64,000 nt of DNA from Shimia sp. Alg240-R146 (GCF_947331465.1 NZ_CAMZOK010000002.1:124001-188000); one strand, 5' to 3'; counted from the first letter of the stretch, positions 41,818 through 51,517 are shown. Made by a program: numbers and translations. The notes: generated by a model from the letters alone, not told the origin.

Positions 41818-44800
41818 GCGGTTTGCTCCAGTTCCGCAAGGATCGAATTGCGCCGTGTGGCCCAAAGACCGGCAGCATGAAGAGCAGCAAACCGGTCGCG
41901 CATCGCCTCAAGCGCCTGCGGGTTTTCGCGTGATAGAAAGTCGATGATGTCCCGATCGCCGAGGGTTGCGTCGTAGTAAGCATCAAAAAGCTGCGGTGGC
42001 ACTGCGCCTGCGAGATTGGCAAATGCCGCCATGTGATCCAGCGTTGCGGCGATTTCGGCACCACCGCGGAAGCTGTGGCGCATCATGCCAGCCAGCCAAT
42101 CGGGGTTGGTGGCGCGGGCATGCACCACGCGCGCAATTTCTTCGGTCAGGCTGCGGGCGCGTGGATTTTCGGGGTTGGTGTTGTCCACGTGATACAGGTT
42201 GGCAGAGCCGCCTGTCACGGCTTGTGCGGCGGCAAATCCGGCCTCATGAGCTGCGTAGTCCGAGGCCACAAGCACGTCGGTTTCAGGTAGGTCTTGCAGG
42301 TGGACAAAGCTGTCGGCGGCACCCACGCGGGCGCGGATGCCCTCGGCGTCTTTGGCGATTTTCTCGCCATCCAGCGCATAAGAAGACGCGTTGAGCCATG
42401 CCTCGCCCGCGGCTTGACGGCCTTCGTCAGAATAGTTTTCAATCTCGTGTCCCATGCCAAGGCCATAGCTGCCGGGGGCAGGGCCATAGACGCGCGGCGC
42501 GGTGATACGGCCAGCAAACGGGTTCCAATCCGGCGCTTCGTCGCGTTCAGCCAAGGCTTTGACCGCTTGGCCAAAGAGGGTGGATAGCGTCGGGAACACG
42601 TCGCGGAACAGGCCCGAGACACGCAAAGTCACGTCGACGCGGGGGCGTTCAAGCAAGGCGATGGGCAGGATTTCGACGCCGGACACCCGCTCGGACCCTT
42701 CGTCCCATACAGGCTTTGCGCCCAACAGGTGCAGGGCCATGGCGAATTCTTCGCCTGCGGTGCGCATGGTGGCACTTCCCCAAAGGTCGACGATCAGGTT
42801 CTTGGGGTAGTCACCGTCTTCTTGCAGATGGCGGCGCACCAGTTCTTCGGCCAGTTTTACGCCTTGGGCATAGGCCGAGCGCGACGGTACAGACCGTGGG
42901 TCGGTGGTATAAAGATTGCGGCCCGTTGGCAGGACGTCGTGACGCCCGCGATAGGGCGAGCCGGACGGGCCTGCCTCGATCCGTTTGCCACTCAGTGCGC
43001 GCAACAGCGCATCGCTTTCGGCTTTGGCAGACGGGGTCGCGTCAAAGCTGCCTGCGGTTTGAGGCGCGCGGCCAAAAATATGAAGTCCGTCGCCAAATTG
43101 GCTTTCTTTGATGTCACACACAAAGGTGTCGATGCGGGTGATCGCTTCGGCTAAGGAGGTCGCCGAAGTCAGTCCAAGTTCGGTCTGAAGATCAAGCGCT
43201 TCGGCTTCGTCTTTGATGTCGCTTTGCAGACGGTCACGGCGCTTGGGATCAAGCCCGTCAGCGTTTGAAAACTCATCCAACAGCGTTTCCAAACGTGTAA
43301 ACCGTTGTGGCGTCGCGGATGTCTTGAGCGGCGGCGGCACATGGCCCAGCGTCAGCGCATTGATACGGCGCTTGGCTTGCGCGGCCTCGCCGGGGTCGTT
43401 GACGATGAACGGATAGATCACCGGCAGATCGCCAATCAGGGCTTCAGGCCAGCAAGTGTCAGACAAGGCAACAGATTTGCCCGGCAGCCACTCAAGCGTG
43501 CCGTGCGCGCCGACATGGATCATCGCGTCAGACCCAAGCGAGTGGCGCAGCCAAAGGTAAAAGGCGACGTAGCTGTGGCGCGGCACTCGGGTCAGGTCGT
43601 GGTATTCATCTTCACGTTGCTGATCACTGCCCCGCTCGGGTTGCAGTGCGACAAGCGCATTGCCGTGGTGCGTGGCTTTGAAGTGGAACGCGCCGTTTGT
43701 GAATGCCGGGTCGTCTTGCGGCGTGCCCCAAGCGGAGGCCAGATCGTCTTGCAGAGATTGCGGTAGGTCGGCCAGAGCCGCAAGATAGTCGGCAAGCGGG
43801 TATGTCAGCGTTTCCGACACCAGCGCCTCAGCCAGAGGTGGCTTTGGTTGGTTGGTTGTGAAGCCTGCCTGCGTCAGATCATCCATCAACGCATCAACAC
43901 TCGCGAGCGGGTCCAGACCAACCGCATGGGCCATGTTCCAGTCTTTGCCCGGATAGGTGGACAGCACACAGGCGACGCGTTTGTCGGCGTTTGGCTTGGC
44001 AGCAAGTTGCACCCAGCCTTCGACCTTGTCGGCGATGGCGGTGATCCGGTCTGGCAGAGCGCGGTGCGCAAAGCGGGAATATTCCAGCGCGTCGTCTTTT
44101 TTACCGGGTTCCTTGAAGGAGCTGACGCCCGCGAACAGCCGCCCGTCCACTTCGGGCAGGACCACATGCATTGCGAGATCGGCTGGCGCGAGGCCGCGTT
44201 CGGCTTCGGCCCATGCCTTTTTGCGCGACGTGGCCAAGGCGACCTGAAATACAGGCGCGTCGGTTGCGTCGAGCGGGGATGTGCCGTCGTCGCCTTTGCC
44301 GGAAAATGAGGTGGCGTTGACGATGGCCGCAGGGTGCAGGGATGCTAATATTTCGGCCAACCAAGTCGCCGAGGCGGGCACTTTGAGCGAGGGCGCAAAC
44401 AGGCCAACCACGTCAAAGCCGCGGCTGCGGAACTCGGTGAACATAGCCTCGATTGGCGCGGTGTCAGCGGCGCTTACGTAGGCGCGGTAAAACGTCAGCG
44501 CAACCAAAGGCTTGTCGGTATCGCGCGCTTTGATTGGATCGCAAAGGCCACTTTCCGGTGTCCAGCCACCGTGATCGGGCAGGGCTTTGGAACCGACAAC
44601 CGGCCGCGCATAAAGACCCGCCGCCAAAGCCAGTTGCGCCAGAGCGGCTTGGGCGGCAATCGCGCCGCCGGTGTCGCACAGATGTGTCAGGCGGTGCAGC
44701 GTCGAGACAGGCAGGGTCGAAACCTCATCCAGCCGCTCATCAGGGCGGCCATCCGCTGGCAGAACCGCCAACGCGATGCCTTTATCTGCGGCCAAAGCCT

Positions 44801-45101
44801 GCACCTGTTGGATGCCGTATTGCCAGTAAGAAATGCCGCCGATCAAACGGATCAGGATGGCTTTGGCGCCAGCCAGGGTTTGCTCGATATAGGTGTCCAC
44901 CGACAGCGGATGTTTGAGCGCAGTAAGATTGGCAAGCCGCAGAGGTGGCAAATCTCCGTCGCTGCGATGCCAGCCCGCCGCGAAAGCCCCGAGATCGCTG
45001 TCAGAAAATGACAGCACCACAAGATCGGCCGGGGACTGTCCCAGATCGATCGGGGTGTCGGCCTCGTCAAGGCCATGGCTTTCGCGAAAGACTACGTGCA
45101 T
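41814..45101 (-). CDS. cobN: Cobaltochelatase subunit CobN
   Basis: The large subunit of the ATP-dependent CobNST complex that inserts cobalt into hydrogenobyrinic acid a,c-diamide. The protein is 1095 residues, shorter than many CobN (about 1270), apparently at its N-terminus and in inserts. Clear blocks include MIHVGAHGTLEWLPGKSVAL, FIVNDPGEAAQAKRRINAL, VDLWGSATMRTAGEEFAMAL and ASDYAAHEAGFAAAQA. CobS and CobT are not in this window. The start is six bases from the cobW stop. Confidence 0.95.
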   Translation of the reverse strand: MHVVFRESHGLDEADTPIDLGQSPADLVVLSFSDSDLGAFAAGWHRSDGDLPPLRLANLTALKHPLSVDTYIEQTLAGAKAILIRLIGGISYWQYGIQQVQALAADKGIALAVLPADGRPDERLDEVSTLPVSTLHRLTHLCDTGGAIAAQAALAQLALAAGLYARPVVGSKALPDHGGWTPESGLCDPIKARDTDKPLVALTFYRAYVSAADTAPIEAMFTEFRSRGFDVVGLFAPSLKVPASATWLAEILASLHPAAIVNATSFSGKGDDGTSPLDATDAPVFQVALATSRKKAWAEAERGLAPADLAMHVVLPEVDGRLFAGVSSFKEPGKKDDALEYSRFAHRALPDRITAIADKVEGWVQLAAKPNADKRVACVLSTYPGKDWNMAHAVGLDPLASVDALMDDLTQAGFTTNQPKPPLAEALVSETLTYPLADYLAALADLPQSLQDDLASAWGTPQDDPAFTNGAFHFKATHHGNALVALQPERGSDQQREDEYHDLTRVPRHSYVAFYLWLRHSLGSDAMIHVGAHGTLEWLPGKSVALSDTCWPEALIGDLPVIYPFIVNDPGEAAQAKRRINALTLGHVPPPLKTSATPQRFTRLETLLDEFSNADGLDPKRRDRLQSDIKDEAEALDLQTELGLTSATSLAEAITRIDTFVCDIKESQFGDGLHIFGRAPQTAGSFDATPSAKAESDALLRALSGKRIEAGPSGSPYRGRHDVLPTGRNLYTTDPRSVPSRSAYAQGVKLAEELVRRHLQEDGDYPKNLIVDLWGSATMRTAGEEFAMALHLLGAKPVWDEGSERVSGVEILPIALLERPRVDVTLRVSGLFRDVFPTLSTLFGQAVKALAERDEAPDWNPFAGRITAPRVYGPAPGSYGLGMGHEIENYSDEGRQAAGEAWLNASSYALDGEKIAKDAEGIRARVGAADSFVHLQDLPETDVLVASDYAAHEAGFAAAQAVTGGSANLYHVDNTNPENPRARSLTEEIARVVHARATNPDWLAGMMRHSFRGGAEIAATLDHMAAFANLAGAVPPQLFDAYYDATLGDRDIIDFLSRENPQALEAMRDRFAALHAAGLWATRRNSILAELEQTA

Positions 45102-45107
45102 GTCGGC

Positions 45108-46145
45108 TTAGTCTAGCAGAGCCGCGCGGATCGCTTCGACATTTACGTCGTCATGTTCCGCAATCACGACCATCCGGCCCTGACGGGCTTCTTCGGCTTT
45201 CCAAGGGCGGTCAAACTGATGACGTACGCGCGCGCCTACGGCTTGCACCAGCAAACGCATAGGTTTGCCAGTCACGGCCGCATAGCCTTTGACGCGCAAG
45301 ATGTTCTGTTCCTTCGCCATTTTCTCGATCTTCGCGGCAAAAGCAGCGGGGTCGGATTGCTCCGGCACATCCACAACGATGCTTTCGAAATCGTCGTGCT
45401 CATGGTCGTGATGGCCGTCGTGGTGGCTTGGACGCGCGTCCATATCGTCTTCGGCGGCGGCTTCAAGGCCAAGGATCACGCGCGGGTCCACTTCGCCTTC
45501 GGCGACTTCGACCACAGGCAGCGGGCGCGGTGCTTCTGCCAGTACGATTTCTTTGGCTTTGGCCACACCCTCGGGGCCGGCAAGGTCGGGCTTGGTCAGC
45601 AAGACAATGTCGGCGCAGCTGATCTGATCTTCAAACACCTCTGACAGGGGTGTTTCGTGGTCCAGACCTTCATCGGCTTCGCGCTGGGCGTCCACTGCGG
45701 CTACGTTAGGGGCAAAGCGGCCATCGGCCACGGCTTCCGCATCGGCCAGTGCGATCACGCCATCAACGGTGATTTTGGAGCGGATATCTGGCCAGTCAAA
45801 GGCCTTGAGCAAGGGTTTGGGCAGGGCCAATCCAGAGGTCTCGATCAGGATATGTTCGGGACGGGGATCAAGCTGCATAAGCGCTTCGATCGTCGGAATA
45901 AAATCATCCGCCACGGTACAGCAAATGCAGCCGTTTGCCAGTTCGAGAATGTTCTCGGCAGGGCAGTCAGGGATCGCGCAGGATTTCAGGATTTCGCCAT
46001 CCACACCGACGTCGCCAAATTCGTTCACAATCACTGCGAGGCGCTTGCCTTGCGGGTTCTGAATGAGATTGCGCACCAGCGTGGTTTTGCCAGAGCCTAG
46101 AAAGCCAGTGATGACGGTGACAGGCAGTTTTTCAAGGTTGCTCAT
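45108..46145 (-). CDS. cobW: CobW, G3E-family GTPase/metallochaperone
   Basis: A P-loop GTPase thought to supply cobalt to CobN. The 345-residue protein has the Walker A GFLGSGKTTLVRNLI near residue 14, the metal-binding CxCC motif GCICCTVADDF, a His/Asp-rich insertion HHDGHHDHEHDD near residue 240 and the CobW C-terminal domain. It is transcribed from the riboswitch with DUF1636, whose stop overlaps it by four bases, and precedes cobN. Confidence 0.95.
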   Translation of the reverse strand: MSNLEKLPVTVITGFLGSGKTTLVRNLIQNPQGKRLAVIVNEFGDVGVDGEILKSCAIPDCPAENILELANGCICCTVADDFIPTIEALMQLDPRPEHILIETSGLALPKPLLKAFDWPDIRSKITVDGVIALADAEAVADGRFAPNVAAVDAQREADEGLDHETPLSEVFEDQISCADIVLLTKPDLAGPEGVAKAKEIVLAEAPRPLPVVEVAEGEVDPRVILGLEAAAEDDMDARPSHHDGHHDHEHDDFESIVVDVPEQSDPAAFAAKIEKMAKEQNILRVKGYAAVTGKPMRLLVQAVGARVRHQFDRPWKAEEARQGRMVVIAEHDDVNVEAIRAALLD

Positions 46146-46525
46146 TCGGGGATCTCCAGTGGGGGAATGCGGGCGATGCAGTTTTTACGGAAATGGGTCG
46201 AGCGTTCGCGCCACGGCACAAGACCATCCGCGGTTGCGGCATATTTGGTGATGCCATCAGCGACCAGTTCGGCGTCCTCAGACCCTGTGAAATTGCCATA
46301 GACATAGGTCCAGCGCTCGTCACCACCGCGCACAGTGATGGAACAGCCAAAGTCGCAATTGGAGAAACACTCAACGCCTTTGATGGTCACGTTGTCGGGC
46401 AGATCAGACGCGGCAAGCGCATCAAAAAGCTGCGTGCCGGGGCGGGGGCCTTCGGCGTCGGTTGGCCGTCCGGCACGGCAGGTCGTGCAGACAAGCAATT
46501 CGACTGGAGCAGAAGCGTCAGCCAT
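46142..46525 (-). CDS. DUF1636 protein, predicted thioredoxin-like metal or Fe-S protein
   Basis: A 127-residue protein that is the first gene after the riboswitch. It has a CxxC motif (LLVCTTCRAG) near residue 15 and a second cluster of cysteines ECFSNCDFGCSITV (C-x3-C-x3-C) near residue 55, the pattern of thioredoxin-like [2Fe-2S] ferredoxins. The family is strongly associated with cobalamin clusters in Alphaproteobacteria. Start at 46525 (MADASAPV). It could deliver electrons to CobG or act in metal handling; neither is shown. Confidence 0.82.
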   Translation of the reverse strand: MADASAPVELLVCTTCRAGRPTDAEGPRPGTQLFDALAASDLPDNVTIKGVECFSNCDFGCSITVRGGDERWTYVYGNFTGSEDAELVADGITKYAATADGLVPWRERSTHFRKNCIARIPPLEIPE

Positions 46526-46599
46526 CAAAATCGGTCCCTCTTTGGGGACGGGGAAAGCGCGGGAAGCCGTTGGACAGCCCGACACCGAAACACCCCGTC

Positions 46600-46800
46600 C
46601 GGTTCATGTCACTCGCGCTGGCAGGTCTCCCGGCTTGCGGATCTCGACGCTTTTGGCGTCTGCGGCCCCCCTGCCTTCCCGGATGTCTCCAGTGGCTGTG
46701 GCGGACCTCTCCGGTCACGGTCGCGGGGGCGGCTGCGTTTTCGGGGTTGTCATCCAACCCCTTTCGCATTCCCTTTTCACCTGCTCTAAGAACAGGAACC
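46600..46800 (-). ncRNA. Cobalamin riboswitch upstream of the DUF1636-cobWN operon
   Basis: On the minus strand the conserved elements appear in order: GGTGAAAAGGGAAT (46769-46782), GCCGCCCCCGCGACC, GCCACTGG and the B12 box AAGCCGGGAGACCTGCC (46620-46636). This is the classic adenosylcobalamin aptamer, located 75 bases before the DUF1636 start, so it will shut off the leftward operon when cobalamin is plentiful. The divergent cobO gene is not on its strand. Confidence 0.95.
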
Positions 46801-46859
46801 AGCGTCATCCCGAATGGGCAATGATGACACCAGAGTCAAGCGCGAACGGAGAGGCATCT

Positions 46860-47477
46860 ATGTCAGAGACCACAGACCAAAACGACCGCCACAAGGCAAA
46901 AATGGCAAAAATCAAAGCCGCGCGCGACCGGATGATGGCCACCAAGACCGAAGAAAAAGGTCTGATCATGGTGCACACGGGGCCGGGCAAAGGGAAATCG
47001 TCGTCGGGATTCGGCATGATCATGCGCTGCATCGCCCATGAGATGCCGGTGGCTGTGGTGCAATTTATCAAAGGTGCGATGGCGACAGGAGAGCGAGCGT
47101 TTCTGGAAGAGCACTTTGCCGATGAGGTGAAATTTCACGTGTCCGGAGAAGGCTTTACGTGGGAAACGCAGGATCGCGAACGCGACATTGCCAAAGCAGA
47201 AGCAGGCTGGGAGTTGGCCAAAGAACTGATCCGTGATCCAGCCAACCAGTTTGTTATGCTGGACGAAATCAACATCGCGCTGCGCAACGATTATCTGGAT
47301 ATCGACGATGTGGTGGATTTTTTGCTTAGCGAAAAACCCGAGATGACACATGTGCTTTTGACGGGGCGCAATGCCAAGGAAGAATTGATCGAGGCTGCGG
47401 ATCTGGTTACCGAGATGACGTTGCTGAAACACCCGTTTCGCGATGGGATCAAGGCGCAGGCCGGGGTGGAATTCTGA
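46860..47477 (+). CDS. cobO: Cob(I)yrinic acid a,c-diamide adenosyltransferase
   Basis: Adds the 5'-deoxyadenosyl group to reduced cobalt corrinoids. The 205-residue BtuR/CobA-type protein has VHTGPGKGKSSSGFGMIMR as the P-loop near residue 38, VVQFIKGAMATGER and QFVMLDEINIAL. The start at 46860 follows GGAGAGG; the large upstream frame crosses the riboswitch and is not coding. It diverges from the DUF1636 operon, so riboswitch control does not reach it. It begins a rightward operon with Lin0512 genes. Confidence 0.95.
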   Translation: MSETTDQNDRHKAKMAKIKAARDRMMATKTEEKGLIMVHTGPGKGKSSSGFGMIMRCIAHEMPVAVVQFIKGAMATGERAFLEEHFADEVKFHVSGEGFTWETQDRERDIAKAEAGWELAKELIRDPANQFVMLDEINIALRNDYLDIDDVVDFLLSEKPEMTHVLLTGRNAKEELIEAADLVTEMTLLKHPFRDGIKAQAGVEF

Positions 47478-47827
47478 TGACAGTCAAACGCCTTTTGACC
47501 GAATTTGGTATGGGGTCATCGCTGCGCCGTCAGGATTATACCGAGGCCGCGAGCCGTGCTGTGCGCGACGCGCTGTGGCACAATTCGATCAACCTTGCCG
47601 AGCTGTTTGGCAAAGACAAATCCGAGATGGTCATCACCGTGGATGTGGCCGTACAGCAGCCAGAGCAGATTGATGTTGAGACCATCGCCGCGATCTTTCC
47701 TTATGGCCAAGTCACTGTAAATCCAGTGAAAGGCGGGTTGGATGTGCCAAGGAACGATGGCGGCAATCCAACGGTGATTGCCAATATCGCGATCTCTGTG
47801 GCGATGGATGTGGAGAATGCAGCATGA
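47477..47827 (+). CDS. Lin0512-family protein, first paralogue
   Basis: A 116-residue protein of the Lin0512 family of unknown function. Typical features are the N-terminal GMGSSLRRQDYTEAASRAVRD, a central IDVETIAAIFPYGQ and the C-terminal NPTVIANIAISVAM. It overlaps the cobO stop by one base and the next gene by four, so all three are coupled. It pairs with a second, about one-third identical copy just downstream, suggesting a heteromeric complex. A cobalamin-linked role is inferred only from the context. Confidence 0.85.
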   Translation: MTVKRLLTEFGMGSSLRRQDYTEAASRAVRDALWHNSINLAELFGKDKSEMVITVDVAVQQPEQIDVETIAAIFPYGQVTVNPVKGGLDVPRNDGGNPTVIANIAISVAMDVENAA

Positions 47828-48168
47828 GCGATCAGCGCTTCATCATCGAAATGGGTATGGGCAACAGCCAATACGGGCAGGATTACACCAAGGCTTGCGC
47901 TCGCGCGATCGAAGACGCGATCCGCCACTCATCTATCCCGATGTTCGCGGCTTTGGGAAAAGACCCCAAAGAGATGCGCGTGCAGGTCACAGTGGGCGTT
48001 CAAGAACCTGACAAGGTCGACTGCGTGGCCTTGGTGGCACATCTGCCGCGTGGCAAAGCGTCTGTCAAAGCGGTGTTTGGCGGCATGAATGTGACCAATC
48101 CGGACGATGGCAACGTGTTGGTTATCGCCTCCGCTGCGGTCGAGGCGTTCTTGCCGAAAATGGAGTAA
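47824..48168 (+). CDS. Lin0512-family protein, second paralogue
   Basis: A 114-residue Lin0512 protein starting FIIEMGMGNSQYGQDYTKAC, with CVALVAHLPRGK in the middle and DGNVLVIASAAVEAFL near the end, all matching the preceding paralogue position by position. The overlap with the preceding gene is ATGA. Function is unknown; two tandem copies within a cobalamin operon is the notable point. Confidence 0.85.
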   Translation: MSDQRFIIEMGMGNSQYGQDYTKACARAIEDAIRHSSIPMFAALGKDPKEMRVQVTVGVQEPDKVDCVALVAHLPRGKASVKAVFGGMNVTNPDDGNVLVIASAAVEAFLPKME

Positions 48169-48172
48169 TTTC

Positions 48173-48979
48173 TTGGCAAGCGTTGATATTCACGTTCAAA
48201 AATATTCGATACGGCCACAAAGGTGGCCTCGGGGGCAGCAACTCCAGATCGGTCTGTTAGCAGATCCGCACGTTTGCCATCCATGGAGTCCATTGGAGTT
48301 TCTTCAGGAGGCGGTCGAGGTTTTGCAGGCAGAGCAGCCGGACTTAATTCTGCTGCTGGGTGACTATGAGGCTCATCTCCCGTTTTCCCAAAATCCCGCT
48401 GAGGCTGAGGTCGCCAATGTTCTTGCCGCGCTTTCAGCGCCCTTAGGGGTGTATAACGTTTTTGGAAATCACGATTGGCGCCAGGTGCGGAATGACCCTG
48501 ACCGGTACACGAAACAGACGGTCTGGCACAACGTTTTTGAAAGTGCCGATTTACGCACGCTTGAAAACTCTTCGATAGACGTCGTGCATGGGCAAACGCC
48601 AATCACATTGGCCGGTTTGGGATCTCAGATGGCCTTTTGTCGTAGGTTCCGACGTCCTGTTGCCGGAAGGGACGATTTAGGCCAAACCTTGCGGCAAACC
48701 GATCCGGATCGTTTTACGATTTTGATGGCGCATGAGCCGGACGTCTTCGCCACACTTCCAAAGCATGTTGATTTGACTGTGTCGGGGCATACACACGGTG
48801 GTCAAGTTTTGCCGTTTGGGCGACCGATATATGTGCCGTCCAAGTTCGGTACACGCTTCGCCTATGGCGCGCACAATCTGGACGACCGATGGTTGGTTGT
48901 ATCCCGCGGTTTGGGGTGCTCTGGCCTGCCATGGCGTTGGGGAGCGCCGCCTGAAATAACTATGGTTGAACTGACATGA
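48173..48979 (+). CDS. Metallophosphoesterase (YaeI/calcineurin-like)
   Basis: A 268-residue hydrolase with the five calcineurin-like blocks: [37 protein letters not shown] and SGHTHGGQV. It lacks the N-terminal twin-arginine signal and membrane helix common in the YkuE/YaeI group, so it looks cytoplasmic. The start is TTG 48173 because no ATG is in frame and GGAG precedes it; it is four bases after the Lin0512 stop. The cobQ start overlaps its end. It is unclear what a phosphoesterase does inside a cobalamin operon. Confidence 0.87.
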   Translation: MASVDIHVQKYSIRPQRWPRGQQLQIGLLADPHVCHPWSPLEFLQEAVEVLQAEQPDLILLLGDYEAHLPFSQNPAEAEVANVLAALSAPLGVYNVFGNHDWRQVRNDPDRYTKQTVWHNVFESADLRTLENSSIDVVHGQTPITLAGLGSQMAFCRRFRRPVAGRDDLGQTLRQTDPDRFTILMAHEPDVFATLPKHVDLTVSGHTHGGQVLPFGRPIYVPSKFGTRFAYGAHNLDDRWLVVSRGLGCSGLPWRWGAPPEITMVELT

Positions 48980-50424
48980 CCAAAGCTGTGATGATCCAAG
49001 GCACTGGGTCCAATGTCGGTAAGTCGATGTTGGTCGCTGGCCTGTGTCGCGCGGCGGCGCGGCGGGGGCTGTCGGTGGCGCCGTTTAAGCCGCAAAATAT
49101 GTCCAATAATGCGGCGGTGACCAGCGACGGCGGCGAGATTGGCCGCGCGCAAGCTTTGCAGGCTTTGGCCTGTGGCAAGCCGTTGGTGGTGGACATGAAT
49201 CCTGTGCTCTTGAAACCTGAAACCGATGTTGGGTCGCAGGTGGTTGTGCAGGGCAAGCGGCTGACCACGGTGAAGGCGCGGGAATACAGCAAGCTGAAAC
49301 CTCAGTTAATGGAACTGGTGCTTGATAGCTTTAACCGTCTGAAATCAAAATGCGATTTGGTGATTGTCGAAGGGGCAGGTAGTCCTGCCGAGGTCAATTT
49401 GCGGCAAGGCGATATTGCCAACATGGGCTTTGCGCAGGCTGCCAATGTGCCGGTGGTTCTGGCGGGCGATATCGATCGTGGCGGTGTGATTGCTCAGATC
49501 GTTGGTACGCAGGCGGTGATTTCCGAGGACGATGCGGGCTTGATTGCGGGCTTTTTGGTGAACAAATTTCGCGGGGACCCAAGCCTGTTTGACGACGGCT
49601 ATGCGATGATCGAAGAGACGACAGGCTGGCGCGGCTTTGGCGTGCTGCCGTATTTTGACGAGGCATGGAAATTGCCCGCCGAGGATGCGCTCGACATCAA
49701 GAATGCTGCGCGCGAAGGCGGGTTAAAAGTTGTCTGTCTCGGATTATCGCGGATCGCAAACTTCGACGATCTGGACCCGCTTGCACACGAACCCGGTGTG
49801 TCGCTGACCATGCTTCGGGCGGGGGAGCCGATTCCCGGAGATACGGATGTTGTCATTATTCCCGGCAGCAAATCCACGCGGGGTGATTTGGCTTTTCTGA
49901 AGGAGCAAGGGTGGGACGTGGACCTTGTCGCACATGTGCGGCGCGGCGGGCAAGTACTCGGGATTTGCGGTGGATATCAGATGCTTGGTCAGTGGGTGCG
50001 TGACCCTGCAGGCATCGAAGGCCCAGAGGGCGACACCGAAGGCCTGGGACTGCTGAATGTGGAAACCGTGATGACGCCTGACAAACGGCTGACCGAAACA
50101 GCCGCTGTTCACGTTGCCTCCGGCGAGGTGTTTCGCGGCTACGAAATCCACATCGGTCGCACCGAAGGCACCGATCGAGCGAGGCCGTTTGCGCGTGTGG
50201 ATGGTCGGGAAGAAGGGGCCGTGTCAGTCGACGGGCGGGTCAGCGGAAGCTACCTGCACGGGATGTTTTGCGATGATGGATTTCGCAGGGCATGGTTGAA
50301 AGCTCTGGGAGCGACAATCGGGGACGCGGGTTATGACGCAACAGTTGAGGCGGTTCTGGATCGCTTGGCGGACCATGTTGAAGAGCATTTAGACGTCACA
50401 GAAATATTGGCGATCGCACGGTAG
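48976..50424 (+). CDS. cobQ: Cobyric acid synthase
   Basis: Amidates the four remaining side chains (b, d, e, g) of adenosylcobyrinic acid a,c-diamide to give adenosylcobyric acid. The 482-residue enzyme has an N-terminal synthetase domain with [19 protein letters not shown] and [10 protein letters not shown], and a C-terminal glutaminase domain with Cys in [12 protein letters not shown] and His in SGSYLHGMF. It overlaps the phosphoesterase gene by four bases and ends the rightward operon. Confidence 0.95.
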   Translation: MTKAVMIQGTGSNVGKSMLVAGLCRAAARRGLSVAPFKPQNMSNNAAVTSDGGEIGRAQALQALACGKPLVVDMNPVLLKPETDVGSQVVVQGKRLTTVKAREYSKLKPQLMELVLDSFNRLKSKCDLVIVEGAGSPAEVNLRQGDIANMGFAQAANVPVVLAGDIDRGGVIAQIVGTQAVISEDDAGLIAGFLVNKFRGDPSLFDDGYAMIEETTGWRGFGVLPYFDEAWKLPAEDALDIKNAAREGGLKVVCLGLSRIANFDDLDPLAHEPGVSLTMLRAGEPIPGDTDVVIIPGSKSTRGDLAFLKEQGWDVDLVAHVRRGGQVLGICGGYQMLGQWVRDPAGIEGPEGDTEGLGLLNVETVMTPDKRLTETAAVHVASGEVFRGYEIHIGRTEGTDRARPFARVDGREEGAVSVDGRVSGSYLHGMFCDDGFRRAWLKALGATIGDAGYDATVEAVLDRLADHVEEHLDVTEILAIAR

Positions 50425-50466
50425 AGTACAGCCTCTCTGCAAGAGAAATGATTGTAAAATCAACAG

Positions 50467-51444
50467 TTAAGATCTGCGAGCTCTCAGGTCACGAACGGAT
50501 TGGCCGTGGGCAATCTTGAAGGCCCGTGCGAAGTTCGCAGGTGACTGAAAACCGGTTGCGAGGGCCACGTCTCGAACTGGAAGCGACGTATCGGTCGCCA
50601 ACCGCAAAGCCTCTTCAAGACGCATTTGCAGGTAAGTGGCTTTGGGCGATTGACTCAAGTGAGCCTTAAAACGCAGTTCCAGTGCACGCGGTGACAATCC
50701 GGCGTGCGCGGCTATATGAGGGATTGGAAGCGGGTCTGATATCGTCGCCTCCATACGCTCCAGCGCTCTGGCGAGACGCGGATTGCGACGCACAGGGCGC
50801 GGCGCAGAAGTGAGAGTTGGGCTGCCTGCAGGCAATGGATCATATAGAAACGCGCTGCCGACCCTGCGGGCAAGATCGGTTCCAAATCGGGTGCCAATCA
50901 AGTGCAGCATCATGTCGATGCACGGCGCCGCGCCACCAGAAGTGGCGAAACGCCCTGACACACAAAACCGGTCGCGCCGAGTGTTAACCTGAGGAAAACG
51001 TGTCGCAAAATCCTCCAGGTCTTCCCAGTGGGTGGTCGCGCTGTGGCCGTCCAACAGCCCCGCGCGGGCCAAGAACCACGGGCCTCCGTCGATTGCCGCG
51101 ATTGTGGTGCCTTGGCTTGCGATCCGGCGCAAACTGGCCAGCAATGAAGGTGTTGCCTGCTCTTCTAGGCGAAAGCCCGCGACGACCAAAAGAAGATCAC
51201 ATTTGGAAAGCTTTGAAATCGCCGGCCCGGTGATTTTCAATCCGCTGGTAAGGGCGGCTTGCTCTCCGTTTGACGTGAAAAAACTCCAATCAAACAATGA
51301 TTTGGATGCGCGCCTGTTGGCTGCCCGCATCGGGTCAACCGCTGCCGCGAAGCTGAGAGTGTTGCAGTCATCCAGCACAAGAATAGCTGTTGAAAGCGGC
51401 TTGGGGTTTGGTTGGAAGATCGACTGTGTTTCGGTTTTCATCAC
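50467..51444 (-). CDS. GlxA-family AraC-type regulator, probable carnitine regulator (CdhR-like)
   Basis: A 325-residue activator. The N-terminal half is a DJ-1/PfpI-like domain (LVLDDCNTLSFAAAVDPMRAANR, LLLVVAGFRLEEQ, AAIDGGPWFLARAGLLDG) and the C-terminal 100 residues contain two AraC helix-turn-helix motifs (IPHIAAHAGLSPRALELRF, VRDVALATGFQSPANFARAF). It diverges from the carnitine genes with a 73-base gap, the usual place of CdhR/GbdR-type regulators, so it likely senses carnitine or dehydrocarnitine. Confidence 0.9.
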   Translation of the reverse strand: MMKTETQSIFQPNPKPLSTAILVLDDCNTLSFAAAVDPMRAANRRASKSLFDWSFFTSNGEQAALTSGLKITGPAISKLSKCDLLLVVAGFRLEEQATPSLLASLRRIASQGTTIAAIDGGPWFLARAGLLDGHSATTHWEDLEDFATRFPQVNTRRDRFCVSGRFATSGGAAPCIDMMLHLIGTRFGTDLARRVGSAFLYDPLPAGSPTLTSAPRPVRRNPRLARALERMEATISDPLPIPHIAAHAGLSPRALELRFKAHLSQSPKATYLQMRLEEALRLATDTSLPVRDVALATGFQSPANFARAFKIAHGQSVRDLRARRS

Positions 51445-51517
51445 ATAAATTACGTATATTCAAAAGTGATGTCGTGCAATCGCGATAGAGTGGCGCAAAG
51501 CAAAAAAGGGAATCGCC

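Noticed and set aside
46335-46859. An upstream extension of cobO
   Set aside because: It crosses the DUF1636 gene and the cobalamin riboswitch on the opposite strand; ATG 46860 has a ribosome-binding site.
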